A stretch of DNA of 64,000 nt from Powellomyces hirtus (Eukaryota > Chytridiomycota > Chytridiomycetes > Spizellomycetales > Powellomycetaceae): NCBI GenBank assembly GCA_025526995.1, contig JAHLKG010000006.1, forward strand, positions 1,116,001-1,180,000. Reading direction: 5' to 3'. This document shows positions 54,376-64,000 of the stretch, piece after piece. The notes under the pieces were generated by a model. It was not told where the DNA came from. It ran no database searches and saw only the letters and a list, made by a program, of their open reading frames with translations. The first letter of the stretch is position 1. Each line of letters opens with the position of its first letter. The translations under genes were made by a program, and so were the position numbers.

Positions 54376-55572
54376 TTACAAGCTGGGCTGGCCAGAAATG
54401 TAGAACCACTTGTCGACTGGGGAAAGGAGAGAAGATATCGGTCAGCAACCTGCACAATGTCACAGAGTAAAGGGTCACAAGTTCACTTACTGGAGGCATC
54501 GATAGGGGCAGCGGGCTTGGGGGAAGCGGCGGGAATGGCCTTGTACTCTGCGGAAGAGGTGGTAATCTTGTAAGGGCTCTTTTCCACGCTGGTGTTGTGA
54601 CTGCAGAAAACGAACAAGTGTCAGAAAACAGAGTTTCGTCCGAGACACGAAATCAGAGAAGATGCTTACACAGCAATGTCGTAGCCTTCGCCCGGGTTAG
54701 GTACCTCCCTCTGGATGAGACGGTTCCAGGCCTCGCTGCACTCGTGGATCACCTCGGTCGCGTATTTCTTGTTCTTGGCCTCACCAGAGAAGGCAAAGTT
54801 GTTCTCGGGTTTGCCGTCGGGAATCTTGTAGATGCGGAACCATTCGTTGGTGGCGCGAAGGAGACCCGGGAGGTGCTTCTCGACATCCTCAATGTCGTTG
54901 AGCTTGCTGGCAAGGGGGTCGTTCACGTCAATGGCAATAATCTTCCAGTCAGTCTCACCCTCGTCGAGGAGAGCCATGGTACCAAGAACCTTGACTTGCT
55001 TGACCTGGCCGACGTAGCCAATGGTCTCGCCAATCTCGCACACGTCCAACGGGTCATTATCGCCCTTGGCTTTGGTATCGGGGTGAACTGAGGTAGGGTC
55101 CTCCCAGGTCTGCGGGAAGGCACCGTAGTTCCAAATGTAGCCGTGGTGAGGGAAGCAGTTTCGCACGAATCGGAGCTTGCCTTTCTTGATGTCCTGCTTG
55201 ATGGGATTGAAGGCCTCATCCTTGGAAATCTCGAGCTTGGCGTTGGACCAGCGCGGGACCTCGACGATCATGTTCAGAATGGTCTTTTCCTCGTTGGCAA
55301 ACAGAGGAATGTCGTGGAAGGGAGACACAACCTTGCCAGCCTTGTCCTCTGGAAAACACAGTTGATCACCATCGGGTGAGTTGACAATTCGGACGAAAAC
55401 CATACTTGGGCGCCCCACATTACGCTGCGTGCAAATGCCTACGCTTGATGGATTTTCCCACACTTTTTTCATTGCTTTCTTCCTTGGGAACAGCCAGTTA
55501 CTTACCAATGAAGACACGGTAGTCGAGGGTGTTTGGGGCACCGACGGCGCGGGGCTTGTATTCGGCGGTCAT
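54376..55572 (-). CDS. IPP1: Inorganic pyrophosphatase (family I)
   Basis: Four exons, 55572-55506, 55348-54670, 54600-54491 and 54416-54376; phases close at 298 residues (yeast Ipp1 is 287). It starts '[21 protein letters not shown]'. The signature '[12 protein letters not shown]' carries the metal-binding Asp residues, and '[23 protein letters not shown]' is also family-specific. The small last exon restores the conserved end '[14 protein letters not shown]'; reading through its donor instead would stop early after 'ASSK'. It hydrolyses the pyrophosphate released by biosynthesis. The frame is open upstream to another ATG at 55791, adding 73 residues with a mitochondrial-leader-like part. 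Confidence 0.95.
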
Positions 55573-56081
55573 TGTAGGGATGAAAGCTGAGACGGACCTG
55601 ATGGCTGGCAGAGGTTTGAGTTGCAGACTGAGGGCGTTAGTCCTTCGTGCTGCGGCTTGAGCGAATAGCTTGGACGACAGGATTGCGACGAACGAAGCGG
55701 GGGGGATGGGCAAAGGAAATGCTGAAGCAACTTGACCGAACGGCTTTCGCTTTTGGCCGTCGGTTGCCAACGGAAGTGAATGCGCGATCAATCCCAGATC
55801 TAGCCCACGATCGCATCATTTCCTTCTCGACAAATACGGAAAACAAGCAGACAAGACAAGACAAGACTCGATGAGACAAGACATGTACAGTAAGAGGAGT
55901 TAGTGGTGAAAAATATCGGAGACGGTGGGTCGGTCATTTGAGTTGGCGCACCCGCGATAGTTTTATTCATGCTAGTAAATAGGTCAGGGGGGAAATTAAA
56001 TATTCATGCATCGGGGTGTGATGATTTGGTATACACCCCAAATGAAGCGGGTGAGAATGAGGAGGGTGAAGGAGAGGGTCA

Positions 56082-57403
56082 TCAGAACTTGACAACCTTC
56101 TTCTTGCCTACTGGCTTATTTGATCGCGTTGTACTTTGTTGTGACGCTGATGTTGATGATGCTGATCGAGCAGCCGGAACACTTGCTTCTTTGTGGTCAT
56201 CCATCTTCTTCAGAGCAACAAACACATCGTCATCATCACCACCTTGTCGAAGATCAATCTTGCCCAAGGTCGTGATCCCGGCTTCTGCAAAATGATACGG
56301 ACGAGGAACACAGGTTCAGATGTTGATCTCAAATGTACAGACTCTCGCAAAGACAACGAGGCGCGTACCTTGCAATGCAGGTTTGCAATCCTTTGCAAAA
56401 TGTCTGACCGAGCCGCAATACTTGCATCCTCCTCCGTTGGGGTACAGTCCGCGTTCGTTTTCTGGGCAGGCGCACGCGATGTGGCCAGTTTTGTTGCACA
56501 CAAAGCAGTGGGCAAAGGGGTATGGGTTTTCTAAACGAACGAACCGCCAACGCAATCAGCTTGTTGGCCTCTCGTTCCAAATGTGGAGAAGCGCCAATGG
56601 TACTTACTCGGATCCACCATCTTTCTACATTGTGACGACTTGTGTTCCATTGAGCCACATTTGTAACAGATTCCGACGACAGACGGTGATTCCATAGCGG
56701 CGGCTTTTTCCTGTTCTGTTGCTTTGGGGCAGGCGCTAATCGAGTGGCCAGGATTGCGGCAGAGGAAGCATGTCTGTATCAACGATCGACGTTAGTAGCG
56801 TGTCCACCCACCGCAGGCATGGAGAGGCGACGCCGTACCATTTTCCTTTCACGATTCCGCTCTCGCCTCGTTCGTCTTCGGAGCGCTTCCTTCTCTGTGA
56901 CGAGGAATGCTCATCTTTAGCTTATGGTTCAACAGGTTTGCCAAAATGGCTTCCCCGCACTCTGCGACTAGTGTTCTAACGCGCAACGTACCAGCTTTTG
57001 TTAACGCTTTTCCACCAGCCGGCGCACGGCCAAGTTTCTCTACCCCATTCGTCTCTGATTTTGCAGCAACGGCTGATCCTGTGGTCTCTCCATCGGCATC
57101 GCCAGTTTTCGATCGATGTCTCATTCTCTTCTTCTTCTTCTCGGGTTCAGAGCCGACGTTGTCACCAGTCGCTACATCCGCCGTGGATTCTATTGGAGTG
57201 CTGTTATTGTCAGTGGTTTTGCGCTTCGATCCTGTTGTGACTGGTGCTGCGTCGATCGACTTTGTTGTATTGCCGTCCGCTGGTTTTCCGACGGTGGTCA
57301 TTGTTGTTGCAGGAGCGGCAGCTGCTGTGGGCAACAGAGGCGTGACGTTAAAGCCTGAAGCCTCCTCGTGGGTCTTGCGGGCGAGTTTTGTTACACGGGT
57401 CAT
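56082..57403 (-). CDS. ZCCHC9-like zinc-knuckle protein
   Basis: Five exons, 57403-56992, 56894-56839, 56773-56608, 56530-56369 and 56284-56082; phases close at 332 residues. A low-complexity Lys/Thr-rich N-terminus and a basic helix ('RRRTRRERNRERKM') precede four CCHC knuckles: 'CFLCRNPGHSISAC', 'CYKCGSMEHKSSQC', 'CFVCNKTGHIACAC' and 'CKYCGSVRHFAKDC'. The 'GLYPNGGGC' spacer between knuckles three and four is diagnostic of ZCCHC9. Animal ZCCHC9 is nucleolar. The fungal protein probably acts in ribosome biogenesis, which is inference. It ends in the basic 'KKKVVKF'. Divergent from ATIC across about 260 bp. Confidence 0.92.
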
Positions 57404-57666
57404 TGTAAATGATATAGCACTTCTCAGCCTGATAGCGTGTGAGCGTAATGTCCAAAAACAACAAAAGCAAAAACAAAAACAAAAAGAAACAAAAAGAAAG
57501 GGCGCGCGAGTGAGGCTTGGCTGGCTGGCTGAATGGATGGAACCGGTCGGTGACGTCTAAGCCACAAGTACACGATCCCATCTCCACCTTTCTCCACAAC
57601 ACGCCTCCCTCCATCTCACCAGGCTGCATTTTCGTCCTGAAAGAAGCAGGTGAAGAACAAGGAACA

Positions 57667-59837
57667 ATGGCCGTCAAGATAGGTAGGCACAGCTGGTTAT
57701 TAGCAGCGGAGGGTTCCGTCTTTATTGCAGCGCACTTCGCTCACCTCAATGGCTCCTTAGCACTCCTTTCCGTCTCGGACAAAACCGGCCTGCTGGACCT
57801 GGCGAAGGCCCTTCACGGAGTCAACGTCAAGCTTATTGCTTCCGGAGGCACCGCCAAAGCCATTCGTGATGCTGGCCTTCCCGTCGAGTACGATATCCCT
57901 TGCCGTTGAAATATCACACTAGAATTTGTCTCACCTCATAATTTATCTTCACACAGCGACGTTGCGGATATCACCAAAGCCCCCGAGATGCTCGGTGGCC
58001 GTGTGAAGACGCTGCATCCCGCCGTCCACGGAGGCATTCTTGCTCGTGACATTGAGCAGGACAACAATGACATGACCACGCGTGGATATGACAAGATCGA
58101 CATTGTGGTTTGCAACCTGTACCCGTTCGAAAAGACCGTCGCCAAAGACGGTGTGACCATTCCAGAAGCTGTGGAAGAAGTTGACATTGGTACGAATCCT
58201 TGTACTATCGCGATCCCCCGTGCCTTTGCTTTCTTTGTGCTGACCATCGTTCATGTAACGTGATGGAACAGGCGGTGTGACACTCCTTCGAGCCGCCGCC
58301 AAGAACCACGCCCGCGTAACGATTGTGTCCGACCCCTCCGATTACCCGACTCTGATTGCAGAGCTGCAAAAGAGCCACACCGAATCTGGCGCCGCCAGCG
58401 TCTCCGAGACCACTCGCAAGACATTCGCCCTGAAAGCGTTTACCCAGACCGCGGACTACGACACGGCCATCTCGGGCTACTTCAGGCAGCAGTACGCCGG
58501 CAACGGTGGCCAGCAGCTCACCCTTCGCTACGGAGCCAACCCGCATCAAAAGCCTGCTCAGGTGTACAGCAAGCATGGAGCGTTGCCCTTCAAAGGTACA
58601 CAGACATGGGCCGTCAAAGTCATCAGCGGACTTGCAGGCAGATGTCCTTAATATGCGCTCTTTTCTGCTTGTTCAGTTCTTGCGGGATCTCCTGGATACA
58701 TTAACCTGCTGGATGCCTTGAACGCCTGGCCTCTTGTGAAGGAACTCAAGCAGGCGCTGAACCTCCCCGCCGCCGCCTCGTTCAAGCACGTCTCTCCCGC
58801 CGGGGCCGCCGTCGGTGTGCCTCTCACCGACATCGAGAAACAGGTTTACGCTGTAGAAGACATTGACCTCACGCCGCTTGCCTCCGCGTACGCGCGTGCT
58901 CGAGGCGCTGACCGTATGTCCTCGTTCGGCGATTGGATCGCTCTCTCCGACACCTGCGACGAATGCACCGCAAAGATCATCTCTCGCGAAGTCTCCGACG
59001 GCATCATTGCCCCTGGCTACACCCCGGAAGCCCTTGCGATCCTGCAGAAAAAGAAGGGTGGCAAGTACACGGTCCTTCAGATCGACCCCGCCTACGAACC
59101 CGAAGAGTCGGAAACTCGCCAGGTCTATGGCCTTCACTTGCAGCAGAAGCGCAACAACGTGCTCATCACCAAAGACGTCTTCAAGAATGTGGTTACCAAG
59201 AAGCGCACCACTCTCACGGATGATGCTGCGCGTGACCTGATTGTTGCTACGATTGCACTCAAATACACCCAATCCAACTCGGTCTGCTACGCGAAGAACG
59301 GACAGGTTGTTGGACTCGGTGCCGGACAGCAGTCGAGAATCCACTGGTGAGTCAGCGCTGCATGATGGATGTCCCTACGCCATTATAAATGCTCATGTAC
59401 TTAAATTGTCTGCTGGCGTTTTCCATAGTACCCGTCTCGCTGGCGACAAGGCTGATAACTGGTGGTTCCGCCACCACCCCAAGGTTCTCGCCTTCCAATT
59501 CAAAAAAGAGACCAAGCGCGCCGACAAGGCCAACGCAATCGACCTCTTTGTCACGGACCAAATCGACGACCGCGCCGCTTGGGAAGCCCTCTTCACCACA
59601 GTGCCCGAACCCTTCACTCCACAAGAACGCACCGAATGGAAACAGAAACTCACCAATGTTGTCCTCTCGTCGGACGCTTTCTTCCCATTCTCGGATAATG
59701 TCCAGCGTGCGGCTCGCTCGGGCGTCTCCACAGTTGCGGCACCCGGTGGCTCAGTCATGGATGATGCGGTTATCAAGGAGGCGGATGAGAAGGGCATTGC
59801 GTACGTGTTTACAGAGTGGAGATTGTTCCATCACTGA
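57667..59837 (+). CDS. ADE17: Bifunctional AICAR transformylase / IMP cyclohydrolase
   Basis: Six exons, 57667-57682 (16 nt), 57761-57887, 57957-58189, 58272-58595, 58677-59346 and 59429-59837; phases close at 592 residues, the usual size. The N-terminal MGS-like cyclohydrolase is '[17 protein letters not shown]...[10 protein letters not shown]' with '[18 protein letters not shown]'. The C-terminal transformylase has '[12 protein letters not shown]', the catalytic Lys-His in '[12 protein letters not shown]', '[21 protein letters not shown]' and '[10 protein letters not shown]'. It performs the last two steps of de novo purine synthesis in the cytosol. The first exon encodes only MAVKI, so automated calls could miss the true start. 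Confidence 0.97.
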
Positions 59838-60585
59838 GTAGTGGATGTGGGAGTATTGTTGGCGTGGAGCGCGACTTGCGACTCCGACCCGTGCAACCAT
59901 TTTTCTCCTTTTGAGCGACATCCGTCACAATTTCAGAGAGTATCTTCGTTCCCACCGTTTTTATCTTTACAACATGCATGCATGCTCAACAGTACGATCC
60001 AATTCTTGTCACTCGTCTGTGCTACGGCAGACAATCAAGGTGCAGACAAAAGGAAGAGTTAATAAGGCACTTTTAACAGAGTAGGATCACAATATGGAAA
60101 ATACATCATTTCAAAGACGACAATGTACACTGTCTGCTTGCTGATTTTTCCAAGATGGTCTAACCGCAGAAAAGTACACAATAAACTACATAACATATTT
60201 GTCATGATGCGGTTGCATCCTTTATGACTCGAAGTAAAACGCACACCTCCTCTCTCTTCCTAAACCGTGCGCATGCTGTCTGTATGAGCATGGGGGACGC
60301 GTAACTGATGATACAATAGTTGGTGGCAGCCCGACGAGCTGTGGGATCACACTGAAAAAAGAGGTTTGGAGCGCGCACGCGGGGGAGCATCTGTATTGCC
60401 GCTTATGCACGCATCGACAGAGAAGAGAAGGAGTGGAATGCAGACTTCAACGTGGTTGCTGTATGTTTGACGTCAGGATAAGGTTCGGGAATGTGAATTC
60501 GAGGATGGGCTGGACAGATCACGCCCCAATGGCGGAGGAGGGAGTGCTGGTAGTTGCCATCTTGAGTTTTTGTACTTGCTTTCGC
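59838..60585. other. Intergenic region, convergent 3' flanks
   Basis: Between the ATIC and NAS2 3' ends. AT-rich in 60060-60220. Only short frames without motifs. Confidence 0.55.
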
Positions 60586-61529
60586 TCAGCATGGGAGTAA
60601 ATGGCATCTAAGAACCCACGAGAGACGAAGTAAACGAGTCAGCAGTGCAGAATTGCACAGGAGACTTGTAACCTGTCTCTGGTTGCCTCTGATGTGCGAG
60701 TCATTTTATCGGTCTTCTTACCCAAGTAGTCCACGCCCGCTCCATTTATGCGGCACGACTGTCATTGCAACTCGTTGGCCGGCGCGAAGGACCGAGATCG
60801 TGATTGGGCGCTACCAGCGGGAAGAACAAAAGGAAGAAAGGAACAAGGCAAAAACACATCAGTGAAAACAAACTAGAGGACGAGAAAGAGGAGGTCAACT
60901 TACGTTCTCAACTACCGCGCTTGGAAGGCTGGCGAGCGTGTTAGTAGGATGTGATGCGATGGATACTGATCCAAATCTACGTCCTTCCGTTAGCCATCCA
61001 TCGCTTCCATCTGATACAAACTGTCCCAACATCTTTCGCACTCCATTTTTACCTGACAACCTCATCACCCGCCAGCATGCCGGCCTCGTGTGCGGGACTA
61101 TCGGGCGCGACGCTTCCAACCTTTGCAAAGGGTGTTTGCTGCACTTGCAGACTTCCCCCCGCTTTGAACACGTCCTGCAAAGCAGCTTCGATGGTGCGCA
61201 TGAGGTCCGTGTGGTCGTTGCGGAGGCGGAGCAGGGCGACCCGCGTATGTCGGACGCTGTACACGTCAATGTCGGAGCGCGGGTACCCAGAGGCATCGGT
61301 TAGTGGGGAGGTGAGGTCTGTGCCTTGCTAAGACGAGGAGAGAAGAAAGAAAAGAAGCAATGAGTTTGTGGAACGAGGTGGGACACAGGGACAATAATCG
61401 TCTTTCTCGTCGGATACTTACTGAAGTGAGGACTTGTTCGAGTTCGACGATCTGTGCTTCCAGAGCTGTTTTTTGGGCCATGAGCTTTTGCGCGTGGGAG
61501 ACGGCCTCCTCTTGGGTTGGGCCTGTCAT
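60586..61529 (-). CDS. NAS2: NAS2/PSMD9 proteasome base-assembly chaperone
   Basis: Five exons, 61529-61422, 61327-61053, 60976-60904, 60810-60722 and 60607-60586 (22 nt); phases close at 188 residues. The N-terminal helical hairpin is 'HAQKLMAQKTALEAQIVELEQVL', followed by 'DASGYPRSDIDVYSVRHTRV'. A PDZ domain follows ('PFAKVGSVAPDSPAHEAGMLAGDEVV...PITISVLRAGQRVAMTVVP'). The last small exon restores the family end 'GRGLLGCHLLPC'. Nas2/p27 binds Rpt5 during assembly of the 19S base. An in-frame ATG at 61661 would add 44 residues not seen in the family, so 61529 is preferred. Confidence 0.95.
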
Positions 61530-61856
61530 GACTCTATATCTTCTAGTTTTTGAGTTGTTCTTTCGTTTTGGTTGGTCAGAGTGTACAATGCCGCTAGCAC
61601 TAGAGAAGGATGGGGGGAAAGCATGTGGCATGTACGGTGGTGAGGCTTGATTTGTCATCACTGCGCAGCGCAGTTGCTTTACATTCGATTTTTTTAGTTT
61701 TCGTATTTACAATTCTCCATTATGTACAGGATATGCCGCTAGATGGCCTATGTTAAAGAAGTAGAGGTGTGTCGATCAACCCCCCCCCCAGTGCGGGTAC
61801 GGGGCGAAGACGCTGACCTCCATGAATATGTGATAAACAAAGCCTTGTTATTCTAC

Positions 61857-62504
61857 CTAGCCGCGGTTACCGGGAAGGTCTTGGGGGTCGACAAAGCCGA
61901 CCCCACCAGCCTTGGGTCCCACCAATCCCTGTCCTGCGGGTTTACCGCCCGAGTTCGCAAACGTCTTGATCATTTCGGTCTGACCTCCGCCCTGGGTGAT
62001 ACTGACGGGCGCGCAGGAGCCAAATGTTATGGGATTGCGGACCTGCAGGAGACAGGAGCCGGCGGGGCAGTTCATGTCGGGGACGGTGAGGGTGATTGGG
62101 ACGTCTTGGCCCTTTGAGCCTCTGTTGGCATTGTTGATTCCGAATCGGCCCGGGGCGTTGGCAGTGATGGGCGCATTGGTCCAGGTCGCTCCGTTGTCGG
62201 GAGAGAATGCAGCGGTGAGTGGGCCTGCACCATCTTGGTTCACAATGTGGTAGGTAACCGTAGCGGAGGAGCCGGCAACAAAGTTGGCGCGGGGAGCCAT
62301 GTCTGATCGGTCGATTGCCCCGGGATTGGCGAGGACAGTGCCACACGCATTGGCGCGGGTGACACCGATGGCAACGTCGGCTTGTGAGTTGAGGTCGACG
62401 GCGGTGTTGACATTGAGGCCGAGGGGCTCTATTAGCTTGCCATGCGCGGACACGGTCGCGGCGAGGATGGCGACTTGGGCGAGGATGCAGATGGTGGTTT
62501 TCAT
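61857..62504 (-). CDS. Small secreted protein with N-terminal His after signal peptide (LPMO-like or Egh16-like)
   Basis: A single exon of 215 residues. The signal peptide 'MKTTICILAQVAILAATVSA' would leave a mature N-terminus of 'HGKLIEPLGL'; a first His is the hallmark of histidine-brace copper proteins. Four Cys (two in 'CPAGSC') suggest disulfides. Beta-rich segments include 'ATVTYHIVNQDGAGPLTAAFS' and 'DVPITLTVPDMNCPAG'. The layout also recalls fungal Egh16/MAS-type secreted proteins ('NQDGAGPLTA'). I cannot assign a substrate: it might be a polysaccharide oxidase, a copper-binding protein, or neither. The TATA box and short leader suggest regulated high expression. Confidence 0.75.
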   Translation of the reverse strand: MKTTICILAQVAILAATVSAHGKLIEPLGLNVNTAVDLNSQADVAIGVTRANACGTVLANPGAIDRSDMAPRANFVAGSSATVTYHIVNQDGAGPLTAAFSPDNGATWTNAPITANAPGRFGINNANRGSKGQDVPITLTVPDMNCPAGSCLLQVRNPITFGSCAPVSITQGGGQTEMIKTFANSGGKPAGQGLVGPKAGGVGFVDPQDLPGNRG

Positions 62505-62594
62505 GTTTGTGATGTGAACTAGCTAAGTGCAAAAGAGTCGCGGGAGAGAGATGTGCGGGAGTGTGAGTGTGGGAAGAGGAGAAAGCCCCTAGGT

Positions 62595-62601
62595 TTTTAT
62601 A
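62595..62601 (-). promoter_or_regulatory. TATA box of the secreted His-first protein gene
   Basis: TATAAAA on the minus strand about 90 bp before the ATG at 62504, in the context GGCTATAAAAACC. Confidence 0.6.
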
Positions 62602-62604
62602 GCC

Positions 62605-63827
62605 GCGACGCTCTACCCACACTATTCTTCCTCCTCCGCGCAAGACAAGAAATGAAATGAAATATTTCTGGGTAAATCCAAAAATCTCGTAAACTCTATT
62701 TTTGCACGTGCAGAAGGAAGGTGGGGGGGCCCGGCTCTGTTCGAGATATTGGGGAAAGCGCGATTCCATTAGCAACCGTTCTGTCACCCCAGCAAAGTAA
62801 TGAAATCTACATTCGCTCCTTTTGGGGTTCTGCCCGTGCAGGCAGTCTCATCCCATTGAAACCCAAATTCGTCTCACTCCTCGACTAAGTTCACACCTCA
62901 TGAAGTTCCCCACATCTGTAACAGCGTCTCTCTCCTTAAAATACAGTCAAAGCGCGACGCGTAGGTGCGACGCCACACAAGCCGCTTCAATAAGCAATAA
63001 AAAAAACTTGACCGAACTTGTCAATAATCGGCTCAATTCCACGGTTTCCTTGTGGAGTTGATAGTTCCTTGGAATGATGAGTGGATGATGTAAGGAAAGA
63101 TGGATGAGCGATTTTTGCGCCCCGACCGCAGGCGGCCGGTCAGGGAGTTCACGCTCTCGTCAACAAAATCAACAACTCGACGACCACACTCTACAAAACG
63201 TTCCTTAGAAGTGTCAGCTTGCGCTTGTGTAGATGAGTGATCGGCTCGGACGCCGGAGCCCAACCAAATATATGCCATGTGGGGCCTTTCAGCTTGTCTA
63301 CACCATTAGCCCCACGGTTTTTACAAGGCGTCCCTCGAGCTTGCACTTAAGGCAAGAGGTGATCGACAGCTACGCTTTGGTGAATCTGTCTACAATGACA
63401 TCACGACGAGCCCATCAAAGCCAACTCGACACTCTTCAAAGCGTTGCATTTGTGGACAGGGATGGTCGGCTCGGACGCTGAGCCAGTCAGGAAGCCCAGC
63501 CAACTTGATGGCCGTAGCGGTGTTTCAGTTAGCAACATCATGTGGAAAACCTTAGGTTGCCGCGCCCAAGCGCCCTCCCATACATTCCTGGAAGACGGAG
63601 ATTTTTTCACAAAGAAAAGAGCGTGGGACGAGCAGGAAAACATTTGTAGGTCTATCTCAAATGTGTCTTTAGGTGTATGATTCAGGTAAAATGTCACTGT
63701 AACTCTAACTAGATTGTACAATATGAACAAGAATGGGAGCGAAACCGGGGCGTTGTGGATGGGATGGGTGATTAGGTGCGTACCAAGTCTCAGAAAGAAA
63801 AATGTCTTTATAAACTATTTGATAAAT
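62605..63827. other. Intergenic region with GGCTCGGACGC repeats
   Basis: About 1.2 kb without a supported gene. The element TCGGCTCGGACGC occurs twice in direct orientation, at 63241-63253 and 63467-63479, each followed by GAGCC-type sequence that forms an imperfect palindrome. A Cys-poor frame of 109 residues on the minus strand (63401-63730) has no motif. Confidence 0.5.
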
Positions 63828-64000
63828 TTACCATCCATGGGGAATCTTTCCATGGTTGTTTCTCCTGGCCGCCTTTTCCATCGCATGGCATTGGAACAAG
63901 GCGCGGTTGATGTATTTGTGGGACTGGGACGGTTCGCACGCGATTTCGGCGCATTGAATCAGCGTGGGCGAGCCGGTGGATTTGAAGTGGTGTTTGGCGG
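63828..64000 (-). CDS. C-terminal fragment of an unrecognised gene (runs off the window)
   Basis: On the minus strand, an open frame enters from the window end and stops at the TAA at 63830-63828, giving 57 residues. They include three Cys in helical context ('LIQCAEIACEPSQSHKYINR', 'FQCHAMEKAARRNNH') and end '-KIPHGW'. Codon use is C/G-ended like the real genes here. The family cannot be judged from this fragment. Confidence 0.6.
   Translation of the reverse strand, partial: AKHHFKSTGSPTLIQCAEIACEPSQSHKYINRALFQCHAMEKAARRNNHGKIPHGW

Noticed and set aside
54597..55091. 164-aa plus-strand frame
   Set aside because: Antisense of the pyrophosphatase coding exon.
1..64000. CRISPR array, rRNA cluster, retroelement or viral insertion
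   Set aside because: None seen: no spaced direct repeats, rRNA-like blocks, reverse transcriptase motifs or integrase motifs on either strand.

Overview
The window is nuclear DNA of a zoosporic (chytrid-like) fungus. It has short GT-AG introns (about 40-110 nt), closely packed genes on both strands, CT-rich acceptors with CTAAC/CTGAC-like branch sites, and fungal housekeeping genes such as SPB1, TOM22, PET127, LDB17/SPIN90 and a hybrid histidine kinase. It also carries genes lost from most Dikarya but kept in flagellated fungi: a centriole protein (POC5) and two mitochondrial calcium uniporters. I place it in Chytridiomycota or a related zoosporic lineage; the species cannot be read from the sequence.

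Layout. 1-3226 (-): two-component hybrid histidine kinase, C-terminus cut by the window edge. 3.2-7.3 kb: gene-poor, with simple repeats, C-runs and one small uncertain gene. 7.3-9.5 kb (-): POC5. 10.3-14.0 kb (+): a UBA-UBX-LRR fusion. 15.0-17.9 kb (+): SPB1 rRNA methyltransferase. 18-21.3 kb (-): a small methyltransferase and an unrecognised 558-aa protein. 21.6-25.4 kb (+): an FtsJ-CCCH protein and a TOPORS-like RING protein. 26.1-26.3 kb (-): PMP3. 26.9-30.1 kb (-): an Elongin-C-like/LRR fusion. 30.5-33.1 kb (+): LDB17/SPIN90 and TOM22. 33.6-37.8 kb: two MCU paralogs (-) flanking NOP10 (+). 38.5-41.1 kb (+): PET127. 41.4-42.1 kb (-): Fic-domain protein. 43.4-45.4 kb (+): secreted S28-like protein with a degraded triad. 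45.7-47.2 kb (-): phosphatidylserine decarboxylase. 47.9-48.3 kb (+): DUF1279 membrane protein. 49-51.4 kb: RAD1 (-) and mitochondrial uL24 (+). 52.4-57.4 kb (-): tyrosyl-tRNA synthetase, inorganic pyrophosphatase and ZCCHC9-like protein. 57.7-59.8 kb (+): ATIC. 60.6-62.5 kb (-): NAS2/PSMD9 and a secreted histidine-first protein. 63.8 kb to the end (-): the C-terminus of an unrecognised gene.

There are no operons; most neighbours are functionally unrelated. Some themes recur: mitochondrial biology (TOM22, two MCUs, PET127, uL24m, DUF1279 and perhaps a leader on the pyrophosphatase), RNA methylation and ribosome biogenesis (SPB1, NOP10, ZCCHC9, the FtsJ-CCCH protein), and ubiquitin/proteasome biology (UBA-UBX-LRR, Elongin-C-LRR, TOPORS, NAS2). 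The most unusual items are the two ubiquitin-linked LRR fusions about 13 kb apart, the paired MCU paralogs with pore regions on microexons, and the S28 pseudopeptidase. Exon models were built by hand from splice signals and reading-phase continuity. Where all phases close and family motifs are restored, confidence is high.
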